From Leptospiraceae bacterium (GTDB lineage Bacteria; Spirochaetota; Leptospiria; Leptospirales; Leptospiraceae): 25,968 nucleotides of DNA. Positions 7,889 to 14,887 of this stretch are shown here, piece by piece; within the stretch, counting starts at the first letter, position 1, and each line of letters starts with the position of its first letter. Position numbers and translations under genes: made by a program. The notes below the pieces were generated by a model that was given only the letters and a program-made list of their open reading frames with translations, did not search any database and had not been told where the DNA came from. The stretch spans positions 1 to 25,968 of the forward strand of contig JAIXRB010000002.1 of assembly GCA_027485405.1 (NCBI GenBank). The letters are read 5' to 3'.

Positions 7889-10558
7889 ATGAGTGCTACC
7901 CAGACGAAGATCGTTGCCGACTTAATCTATTTATCTGAATGCTTGTCCGATGTCTTAGACGATAGTGGTGACCGGTCTCTAGCTCCTTATATTTCCTATT
8001 GCTTTGGTACATCTGAAGGGAACTCACTCAGCTTCGAAAATCCTCCTCCAAAAATCTCAGAGTTGCTTAGCCTATGTTTTCAACTGCTAAACCTAGTAGA
8101 AGAGAATGCGGCGGCACAGTTTCGACGTTCCGTTGAAGACGAAAAGTCACTTGGAACCATCCCAGGTCTTTGGGGTCAGACCTTTGAAAAGTGCAAAAAC
8201 TATGGAATCAAACCCAAAGACATCGCCGAACGTTTTTCTCGTATTCAATGTGAGCCGGTTCTAACTGCTCACCCAACAGAGGCAAAACGGCGGACAATTT
8301 TAGAGATTTATCGCGAACTTTTTCTACTTCTCGTAAAACGAGAAAATGCGATGTGGACAAAGTATGAGCGCAACCAAATTCGAGAAGAAATAAAACAATG
8401 CCTGGAAAGACTTTGGAGAACAGGCGAAATTTATCTCCAAAAGCCAGATGTCTCAAGCGAGAGACGAAACATAGAATACTACTTAAAAAATGTTTTCCCC
8501 GAAGTACTACCGATCTTGGACGTGCGTTTAAAGCAAGCTTGGATTGAGTCAGGAGCTGATCCTAGTTATTTAAAAAACCCTGCAAAACTACCTAAAGTGA
8601 CTTTTGGAAACTGGGTAGGAGGCGATAGAGATGGACATCCTTTTGTAACGGCAGAGATTACAGAGGAAACTTTGACTAGTTTTTGTAAAGTGGCAATCTC
8701 CATTCAAAAGGATCGATTGACTGACCTAACAAGAGCTTTGTCCATTTCTGATCGATTGCAAAATCCACCAAAAAACCTCTTGGATACTCTCCGCACTTGG
8801 GAAGAAAAGTTCGGATTAGAAGGAACTAAATGCGTAGTTCGAAATCCGAATGAACCATGGAGACAATACTGCAATTTCCTTCACTTATTCTTAGAAAAAG
8901 GAATCAGTGCCAAAGAATATAAAAATGCCCTCCGCTTCCTTGCAGAGTCTTTTGAAAGTATTGGTGCCGGCAGACTAGCGGATCTCCAAGTTTTCCCTTT
9001 AGAGAGACTATTTGCGAGCTTCGGTTTTCATTTAGTCAAGACCGACATTCGCCAGAATTCAGCATATCATTCGATAGTGATTGAACAAATATTAAAGGCT
9101 TCTGGGCTTCCCAATTGGCAATACAGGAATTGGTCAGAAGCAGAAAAACTTGCTTTCTTAGAACTTGAGCTCCAAAGTCCTAGACCTTTTTTGCTACCTG
9201 ATAGCCATTTAGACGCTGAAGCAAAATCTCTTTTGGATTGTTACAAGGTAATCCGAAAGCATACGGCACAGTACGGTTTAGAGGGAATAGGTTCATTTAT
9301 TGTCAGTATGACAAAAGAAGTGAGTGACCTACTCTTGGTTTTCCTTTTTTTACGTGAAGCTGGATTGCTTTCACGCAATGGCAAAGGAGAGATTTTTAGT
9401 CCATTCCAAGTGGTCCCCTTGTTTGAAACGATAGAAGATTTGGAGAAAGCCCCCGAACTTTTAAAGAGCTTTTTGAACAAGCCAATTGTTCAGTCAAGTA
9501 TCTTAGATGGATACCAACAAGTAATGTTAGGCTATAGCGATTCAAACAAAGATGGAGGAATTTTTGCTAGTCAATGGGGATTGTACCGAGCAGAAACAGA
9601 GTTAACAAAAGTTGCAAACGATGCCAAGGTGAAATTGAAGTTTTTCCATGGACGTGGCGGAACCATTAGCCGAGGCGGTGGAAAAACCCATAAGTTTTTA
9701 GATGCCCTCCCCCATGGTTCACTCGCTGGTGAAATCCGAATGACCGTACAAGGTGAAACTATCGCTCAACAGTTCGCTAACAAACTGAATGCCGCTTACA
9801 ATCTTGAGCTCTTTCTTGCTACCACAACGAAAGTGACACTTAGGCACGAGTTTTTGCCTAAGAAAACCCACCGAGCGTATCCCATTGTGGAAAGAATCGC
9901 CGCAGAGACCTCTGCCGTTTATGTCGATTTGCTAAAGTCGGCAGGATTTATAGAATTTTTCAGTTTTGCCACTCCTATCGACGCTATTGAACATTCAAAA
10001 ATTGGTTCTAGACCAGCGCGGCGAACGGGTAAACGAAGCTTCGAAGATTTGCGTGCCATTCCCTGGGTTTTTAGCTGGAACCAATCCCGTTTTTATCTAC
10101 CAAATTGGTATGGGGTCGGGAGCGTATTGCGAAAGTTAAAAGTTGAAAAACCAGAAGACTTTAATATTCTGAAAGACGAAGTCAAAGAATGGCATTTCTT
10201 AAACTATTTAATGAGAAATATTGAAACTGGACTTTTTTCTGCAGACCCAAACATTTTTGCAAGATACGCAAGTTTGGTTCCCGATTTAGAGATTCGAAAT
10301 TTTTTCTTAAGCAAAATCAACAAAGAATATGAAGAGACAAAGAAAGTATTGGAAGAATTGCGAGAGGGAGATCTGATCAATACGAGACCTGGAATGGTGG
10401 AAACTGTTCGGTTGCGACAGAGAGGTCTTGAGATTTTACATGGATTGCAAATTGATTCACTCCAAAAATGGAGAGATCAGCCAGACAACCCAAGTCTTTT
10501 AAATGATGTTTTGCTTTCGATCAACGCAATTGCTAGTGGCTTAAGAACGACAGGCTAG
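7889..10558 (+). CDS. ppc: Phosphoenolpyruvate carboxylase
   Basis: This enzyme makes oxaloacetate and phosphate from phosphoenolpyruvate and bicarbonate, refilling the TCA cycle. At 889 residues it is full length (E. coli 883). Signatures are LTAHPTEAKRRT with catalytic His128, GNWVGGDRDGHPFVT, MLGYSDSNKDGG, the mobile-loop region FHGRGGT (His587 onward), SRPARR and IPWVFSWNQSR. I chose ATG 7889 over the in-frame TTG at 7871; GGGGA lies about eleven bases upstream of the ATG. By eye, two of the four residues that bind the inhibitor aspartate in E. coli are changed: Lys773 aligns with Ser in LFSADPNI, and Asn881 is Thr887 in the C-terminal GLRTTG. Arg587 and Arg832 equivalents appear kept. 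It is followed after 22 bases by the SpoIIE-type phosphatase gene. Confidence 0.96.
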   Translation: MSATQTKIVADLIYLSECLSDVLDDSGDRSLAPYISYCFGTSEGNSLSFENPPPKISELLSLCFQLLNLVEENAAAQFRRSVEDEKSLGTIPGLWGQTFEKCKNYGIKPKDIAERFSRIQCEPVLTAHPTEAKRRTILEIYRELFLLLVKRENAMWTKYERNQIREEIKQCLERLWRTGEIYLQKPDVSSERRNIEYYLKNVFPEVLPILDVRLKQAWIESGADPSYLKNPAKLPKVTFGNWVGGDRDGHPFVTAEITEETLTSFCKVAISIQKDRLTDLTRALSISDRLQNPPKNLLDTLRTWEEKFGLEGTKCVVRNPNEPWRQYCNFLHLFLEKGISAKEYKNALRFLAESFESIGAGRLADLQVFPLERLFASFGFHLVKTDIRQNSAYHSIVIEQILKASGLPNWQYRNWSEAEKLAFLELELQSPRPFLLPDSHLDAEAKSLLDCYKVIRKHTAQYGLEGIGSFIVSMTKEVSDLLLVFLFLREAGLLSRNGKGEIFSPFQVVPLFETIEDLEKAPELLKSFLNKPIVQSSILDGYQQVMLGYSDSNKDGGIFASQWGLYRAETELTKVANDAKVKLKFFHGRGGTISRGGGKTHKFLDALPHGSLAGEIRMTVQGETIAQQFANKLNAAYNLELFLATTTKVTLRHEFLPKKTHRAYPIVERIAAETSAVYVDLLKSAGFIEFFSFATPIDAIEHSKIGSRPARRTGKRSFEDLRAIPWVFSWNQSRFYLPNWYGVGSVLRKLKVEKPEDFNILKDEVKEWHFLNYLMRNIETGLFSADPNIFARYASLVPDLEIRNFFLSKINKEYEETKKVLEELREGDLINTRPGMVETVRLRQRGLEILHGLQIDSLQKWRDQPDNPSLLNDVLLSINAIASGLRTTG

Positions 10559-10580
10559 CTCCAAACATTTCACCTGTTCT

Positions 10581-11540
10581 ATGCAAAGCTTTCTTTTCTT
10601 TGGAATTTTTTTGTTTCTGACTCATTTGGTATATGGAAGTCTTTTCTTCTATTATCTTCATAGGTCTAGGGTAAAGCTGAGGAACAAAGCAAAAACTCTA
10701 GATACCCAAATTGCGAAGAAAGAAGAAGACTTAGTTTTATTGAAAATCCGGTTATATGAAAAAATGGAACGAGAGTTTCATGAACAAAGTCGTACTTTGA
10801 ATGAATCCTTTCGAAAGATTGAAAAAGATATAGATACAGCGCGAAGAATCCAATACTCTACTCTTCCCAGCCCCACTGATCTTCCCAGTTTAGAAATTGG
10901 TAGTTTATACATGCCTCTTGCGGAAGTGAGTGGAGATATATATGATTTCTTTGAATTGAGGCCTGGGACATTTCGCCTAATGATTGCAGATGCAACAGGT
11001 CATGGAGTCCAAGCTGGTTTTTTGACAATGAGCATACGAACTGAGTATGAACGTATCAAATTTGATATAGCAAGCCCTGCCGAGATAATCCAAAGACTCA
11101 ATGAAAGCATCTTCCAAACCTTTCACAATGGGGCGTTTTTTTATACTTGCATTGTCTTAGATTTTTCTTACCAAGAAAACAAAACAAATTGGTGCTCTGC
11201 GGGCCATCCACCCTTCTTCCTGGTCAGAAATTCATTTGTCCAAGCGTTTCCTGCCAATTGCCCAGTCATAGGAGTCTCCAGGTTGGTAGATTTTACCAAT
11301 GTAGAAGCAAAATTGGAAACGGAATCCAAACTGGTTCTTTTTACGGATGGGATTTATGAATTCAATCAAAACCAAAATGAGGAATTCTGGGGTTTTACGG
11401 AATTCCAAACCTTAGTAGGTAAACACTCAGAACTAAATGGGCAAAGCTTTTGCAACGAAGTCCTGGTTGAGATCGCAGAAATTCTTTCAGACACCGGATT
11501 CAAAGATGATATCACTCTTTTAGTAATATCTAATCGATGA
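10581..11540 (+). CDS. Membrane-anchored SpoIIE/RsbU-type PP2C phosphatase
   Basis: A 319-residue predicted serine/threonine phosphatase that would dephosphorylate an anti-sigma-factor antagonist or another partner. One transmembrane helix lies near residues 4-26, followed by a charged coiled coil (about 30-80). The SpoIIE domain begins at DIDTARRIQYSTLPSP and carries the metal-binding motifs VSGDIYDFF and ADATGHGVQAG, then CSAGHPPFF, LFTDGIYEF and the final DDITLLVI. All expected acidic residues are present, so it should be active. No anti-sigma factor or antagonist gene is nearby, so the target must be encoded elsewhere. It follows ppc by 22 bases with no clear ribosome-binding site and precedes the SbtA-like transporter by 73 bases. 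Confidence 0.88.
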   Translation: MQSFLFFGIFLFLTHLVYGSLFFYYLHRSRVKLRNKAKTLDTQIAKKEEDLVLLKIRLYEKMEREFHEQSRTLNESFRKIEKDIDTARRIQYSTLPSPTDLPSLEIGSLYMPLAEVSGDIYDFFELRPGTFRLMIADATGHGVQAGFLTMSIRTEYERIKFDIASPAEIIQRLNESIFQTFHNGAFFYTCIVLDFSYQENKTNWCSAGHPPFFLVRNSFVQAFPANCPVIGVSRLVDFTNVEAKLETESKLVLFTDGIYEFNQNQNEEFWGFTEFQTLVGKHSELNGQSFCNEVLVEIAEILSDTGFKDDITLLVISNR

Positions 11541-11579
11541 TTTTATAAAAAGAAGTTGCTTCGAGCCCATGAATTATTG

Positions 11580-11607
11580 AGTCTGAATAGACTTTCGGGA
11601 AAAGGAG
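11580..11607 (+). promoter_or_regulatory. Small hairpin and strong RBS ahead of the SbtA-like gene
   Basis: A short perfect inverted repeat, AGTCT (11580-11584) and AGACT (11589-11593) around GAAT, is followed by the strong ribosome-binding site AAAGGAG (AGGAG at 11603-11607), six bases before ATG 11614. The ribosome-binding site fixes the start. The hairpin is only 5 bp and may be chance. No convincing promoter is visible in the 73-base gap, so transcription from upstream is likely. Confidence 0.4.
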
Positions 11608-11613
11608 ATCAGA

Positions 11614-12585
11614 ATGGACTTTTCAGCAATCGCTGGCAATATTCTCAACCCACCGGTGATGTTTTTTTTTCTGGGGATGGGGGTTATTTTTTTTAGATCT
11701 GATCTTCGGGTTCCAGAAAACACGGCAAAATTTCTAAGCTTGTACCTGTTATTTTCTATTGGATTTAAGGGTGGTCATGAGTTGTACCACACTCCATTCC
11801 AAGTGCAACAGTTTTGGACTCTAGTTGCTTGTATTTTTATGTCCTTGGTTGTTCCCATTTATTCCTTTTTCGTTTTTCGTACTAAGCTAAACGTTCATGA
11901 TTCTGCGGCGCTTGCGGCGTCTTTTGGGTCCATTAGCGCTGTAACTTTCGTTACTGCGGGCGCATTCTTACACAATATTGGCCTGAGCTACCAAGGCTTT
12001 ATTGTGGCAGGCATGGCTCTGATGGAATCTCCTGCGATCATCATTGGGGTGATCTTGGATCGATTTGTAACTTCCAAAAGTTCTCCTGATCAGAAGAAAG
12101 TTGTCTGGGGCAGTCTGCTCCATGAATCGTTTTTTAGTGCCTCAGTATATATTTTGCTAGGTGCCTTGATCGTGGGCTTTGTCTCAGGAGAGAAAGGTTG
12201 GGAAACGACTAAGCCTTTCTCGGAAGATATCTTCAAAGGTTTCTTGATTTTCTTTCTTTTGGACAAAGGAATCCATGCCGCTTCTGGATTCAAAGATCTG
12301 AAAAAGGTCGGTTGGTTTTTGATTTTAGCGAGCCTAGGTCTTCTTATCATCAATGCTACTCTGGGAGTTCTTTTGACTAAATTCATTGGGATGGAAGTTG
12401 GAGACGCGCTGATGTTTACAGTGCTTTGCGCCTCAGCGAGCTACATTGCTGTACCTGCCGCAATGAAAGACTCAATCCCAGAGGCAAATCCTGGAATTTA
12501 CATTACAGTGGCTCTTTCCATTATTTTTCCAATCAATGTTATCATTGGAATTCCATTGTACTACTATCTACTGACTACTTTTTAA
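11614..12585 (+). CDS. SbtA-family sodium-dependent bicarbonate permease
   Basis: An inner-membrane transporter of 323 residues with about ten hydrophobic segments, matching the SbtA (sodium/bicarbonate symporter) family. In cyanobacteria SbtA imports bicarbonate with Na+. Recognisable family features are the N-terminal PPVMFFFLGMG, SIGFKGGHEL in the first half, AASFGSISAVTFVTAGAFL in the substrate-binding region, and GMALMESPAIIIG. The second half repeats the topology, with CASASYIAVPAAMKDSIPEANPG. There is no adjacent PII-like SbtB regulator. The gene lies two genes after ppc, whose enzyme consumes bicarbonate, which supports bicarbonate as substrate. Its stop is nine bases before the porin ATG. 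Family assignment is firm; the substrate in this organism is inferred. Confidence 0.85.
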   Translation: MDFSAIAGNILNPPVMFFFLGMGVIFFRSDLRVPENTAKFLSLYLLFSIGFKGGHELYHTPFQVQQFWTLVACIFMSLVVPIYSFFVFRTKLNVHDSAALAASFGSISAVTFVTAGAFLHNIGLSYQGFIVAGMALMESPAIIIGVILDRFVTSKSSPDQKKVVWGSLLHESFFSASVYILLGALIVGFVSGEKGWETTKPFSEDIFKGFLIFFLLDKGIHAASGFKDLKKVGWFLILASLGLLIINATLGVLLTKFIGMEVGDALMFTVLCASASYIAVPAAMKDSIPEANPGIYITVALSIIFPINVIIGIPLYYYLLTTF

Positions 12586-12594
12586 GAATACGTG

Positions 12595-14439
12595 ATGCGA
12601 AATTATTCCTCACTATTCATTGCCCTAAGCTTGGTCTGTGTTTTTGAATCAGCCCTGCTTGCGCAAGCGGCTGTGTCTCCCAATCCAACGGTTCCCGTAA
12701 CCGAGACAGAAAAAGTTGAAAAGTATGCCTCTCCTATGAAAACCAAAGGACTCGACAGTGAGTTCACAAGACATATGTTCATTGATCCCGAACTTGCAAG
12801 CAAAGCAAACAAATCAGATCAGTTTTGGTTGAACGATATAATGAGGTTCGGAGTGTATGTTAGACCTCGGTTTGAATCTAGATACAACTTAGGATTTAAT
12901 AAAGACAACAAAGAGTACATAGATCGAGTGATGCAAACATCCACGGTTTACTTTCTCATAGACCCCAATCCGTATGTGCAAGCAAAAGTTACATTCCAAG
13001 ATGCCCGAGTTTGGGGAGGAGACACGCCAGCCCAAGTTGGGGACATCAGGGCTGTTTTCTTTGCGAATACTCCAAACACGATCAATGCTGGTCAATCAGG
13101 GGTGGCTCTAAACAGCACATCCATTCGAGAGGCTTTCTTTGTTCTCAAAAATAAAACTGGGGACTACAAAGCCGTTATCGGTAGACAGGTTCTAGCTTAC
13201 GGCGACCAGAGAATGATAGGTGGTGCCAATTGGACGATCAATGGTTTGTCCTTTGATGCGGCAAAACTCGCTGTCGAAAAACAGAATTTTAAAATCCATT
13301 TGTTTTTAGCACGGCCATTTTGGACCCAAAGTGGAGTCAACGGGGTTGTTTCTGCAAACGATCCCAGACAAAACCCTTCTGCAACAAAGGGCACCGATAC
13401 CACCCTCATTGGAACTTATAACTCATTGACTATATTAGATTCGGTTCTTTTGGAAGGCTATGCTCTTAGCATCGCTCGTAAATGGGTGCCAAATTCTCGA
13501 AACACAACTTTAAATCTTCAAAATCCTTCTGCCGACGATCCCTGGGCGGCAACCAGAGCACGCCAGACGGACTATCTTTACACTACAGGCTTTCGAATCA
13601 CAAACCGAACAGCTGGTAACAACCTTCCTAAAGGAAAAGCTTGGGATTGGACTCTTGAAGCGGCTTGGCAGTCCGGAACAACGGGAAGAAGAATCAATTC
13701 CCTAGTGGCAGGACAAGTGCCAGAAGCAAGCTTGCAACGTTTTGTGACAGAAAGAGAGAAATACACGGGTCATTTCTATGTAGCTCAAACTGGGTATACA
13801 TTTTTTGAAAAGCTCCGACTTGGAGTTTTATATACGTTTGCTTCCGGAGATGCAAATCGGGCCGATGCCAGTGCTTCGACATTTCAAACCTTGGCAAATC
13901 CACGGTTTTCTAGTTTTCCTTACTTCAATCAAGTTGCCGGGCTTTCGGAAAACATAGATACGAAAAACTTGAGATCCACAATCGTAAGTGTTACGTATAA
14001 AACGGACAATTGGGGGAATTTCCATTTTGCAGGAATTCGAAACGACAAGGCTGTAACGCAAGATGCTTGGTATGCGATCAATGGCGCGGCGAACTCTTCT
14101 GCTACCATTGGTGCCTCTAATAGTTCTCCAGTTGATTCAGCAAGAGGATCTACAGAAAACTTCAATAATTCACCCTACAAGCAACCTTACGGGCTGGGGC
14201 GAACGATATATACGGAATGGAACTTTGCTTGGATGTATCTGATAAATGATAATGTATCGCTTTGGCTTGGTTACGGATTCTTACATGCTGGAAATGCAAT
14301 CACCCAATATAGGGACAGTCCGTTGCGATACAACAACACGACTGGACAGTTTGAACTAAATAACGACTATTTTGCGGGCAGAAACCGAACTGCACCAGAT
14401 GCCCATATGGCATATATGCAGTTCAATGCTGTTTTTTGA
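12595..14439 (+). CDS. AlgE-type (alginate-export family) outer-membrane beta-barrel protein
   Basis: A 614-residue secreted protein with a typical signal peptide (MRNYSSLFIALSLVCVF, cleavage probably near residues 24-27). The rest is rich in alternating aromatic and polar residues, consistent with a large beta-barrel, and ends in a terminal Phe (MQFNAVF), the usual outer-membrane assembly signal. Segments such as FGVYVRPRFESRYN, IGRQVLAYGDQRMIG and GLSFDAAKL are characteristic of the alginate-export domain family, which is expanded in Leptospira. The natural substrate is unknown; alginate is not implied. ATG 12595 is preferred, with an in-frame GTG immediately before it. It starts nine bases after the transporter stop with no clear ribosome-binding site, so it is probably co-translated. 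It converges on the regulator at 14446 with six bases between. Confidence 0.85.
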   Translation: MRNYSSLFIALSLVCVFESALLAQAAVSPNPTVPVTETEKVEKYASPMKTKGLDSEFTRHMFIDPELASKANKSDQFWLNDIMRFGVYVRPRFESRYNLGFNKDNKEYIDRVMQTSTVYFLIDPNPYVQAKVTFQDARVWGGDTPAQVGDIRAVFFANTPNTINAGQSGVALNSTSIREAFFVLKNKTGDYKAVIGRQVLAYGDQRMIGGANWTINGLSFDAAKLAVEKQNFKIHLFLARPFWTQSGVNGVVSANDPRQNPSATKGTDTTLIGTYNSLTILDSVLLEGYALSIARKWVPNSRNTTLNLQNPSADDPWAATRARQTDYLYTTGFRITNRTAGNNLPKGKAWDWTLEAAWQSGTTGRRINSLVAGQVPEASLQRFVTEREKYTGHFYVAQTGYTFFEKLRLGVLYTFASGDANRADASASTFQTLANPRFSSFPYFNQVAGLSENIDTKNLRSTIVSVTYKTDNWGNFHFAGIRNDKAVTQDAWYAINGAANSSATIGASNSSPVDSARGSTENFNNSPYKQPYGLGRTIYTEWNFAWMYLINDNVSLWLGYGFLHAGNAITQYRDSPLRYNNTTGQFELNNDYFAGRNRTAPDAHMAYMQFNAVF

Positions 14440-14445
14440 GAGCGA

Positions 14446-14760
14446 TTACTTCCCTAGTTTTAGTAGCTCTGAAATGCTATGGTGAGCTTCCAAAGGATGG
14501 CGAAGAGGGCGCTCCACATGGATCTGGTAGCGGTTTCTTCTGCCTTCTCTTTCTCGGAGCAAGACGCCCCCATCCACTAAGTCCTTTACAATTGCTTGGA
14601 CAGCCCTTTCAGTGATGCCCACGGTATCTGCAACATCTCTTAGCCGAGACTCTGGGTCTTTGTAAAGAGAGATCAGGACATGGGCGTGGTTAGAAAGAAA
14701 CGTCCAAATTGGTTGCTTTGCTTTTTTTGCTGGTGGTGAATTTTTTTTTGTTGGTTTCAT
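14446..14760 (-). CDS. Small winged-helix transcriptional regulator
   Basis: A 104-residue DNA-binding protein with a single winged helix-turn-helix of the MarR/ArsR-like type. The basic N-terminus (1-17, rich in Lys and Pro) precedes WTFLSNHAHVLISLYKD. The HTH is near residues 42-62 (LRDVADTVGITERAVQAIVK) and the wing is LREREGRRNRYQIH. There is no effector-binding domain or metal site, so the signal is unclear. Codons 4-7 contain a run of nine A (T9 on the plus strand, 14741-14749), a possible slippage site. The gene is divergent from isocitrate dehydrogenase across 127 bases with two inverted repeats, so it may regulate itself or that gene. No ribosome-binding site precedes the ATG. Confidence 0.82.
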   Translation of the reverse strand: MKPTKKNSPPAKKAKQPIWTFLSNHAHVLISLYKDPESRLRDVADTVGITERAVQAIVKDLVDGGVLLREREGRRNRYQIHVERPLRHPLEAHHSISELLKLGK

Positions 14761-14818
14761 TGATTTTTAGGTGACGAATTTACGAATGTAATTTCACGTT
14801 TATTTTTACAGGGACATT

Positions 14819-14839
14819 TTGAACTTTGCTTTAGTTCAA
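14819..14839. promoter_or_regulatory. Perfect inverted repeat TTGAACT-N7-AGTTCAA, candidate operator
   Basis: Two perfect 7-base arms, 14819-14825 and 14833-14839, are separated by seven bases, a geometry suited to a dimeric winged-helix regulator. The left arm coincides with a possible -35 box (TTGAAC, 14819-14824). With an 18-base spacer a -10-like CAGAAT follows at 14843-14848, which would start transcription near 14855. A repressor here would block that promoter. The divergent regulator at 14760 is the obvious candidate binder. The repeat is seen directly; promoter and binding are inferred. Confidence 0.5.
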
Positions 14840-14853
14840 TACCAGAATAGGAG

Positions 14854-14870
14854 CATTTTTCCGAAAAATG
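14854..14870 (+). promoter_or_regulatory. Leader hairpin before isocitrate dehydrogenase
   Basis: CATTTTT (14854-14860) and AAAAATG (14864-14870) form a perfect 7-bp stem with a CCG loop. It ends six bases before the AGGA ribosome-binding site (14877-14880), which is seven bases before ATG 14888. If transcription starts near 14855, this hairpin is the very 5' end of the mRNA, which could stabilise the message. It is not a terminator, since no U tract follows. Confidence 0.4.
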
Positions 14871-14887
14871 TCAATCAGGATACTAAT

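Noticed and set aside
14819..14887. TTG start for isocitrate dehydrogenase at 14819
   Set aside because: The added residues are not conserved in the family, contain the leader repeats, and ATG 14888 has a well-spaced AGGA.
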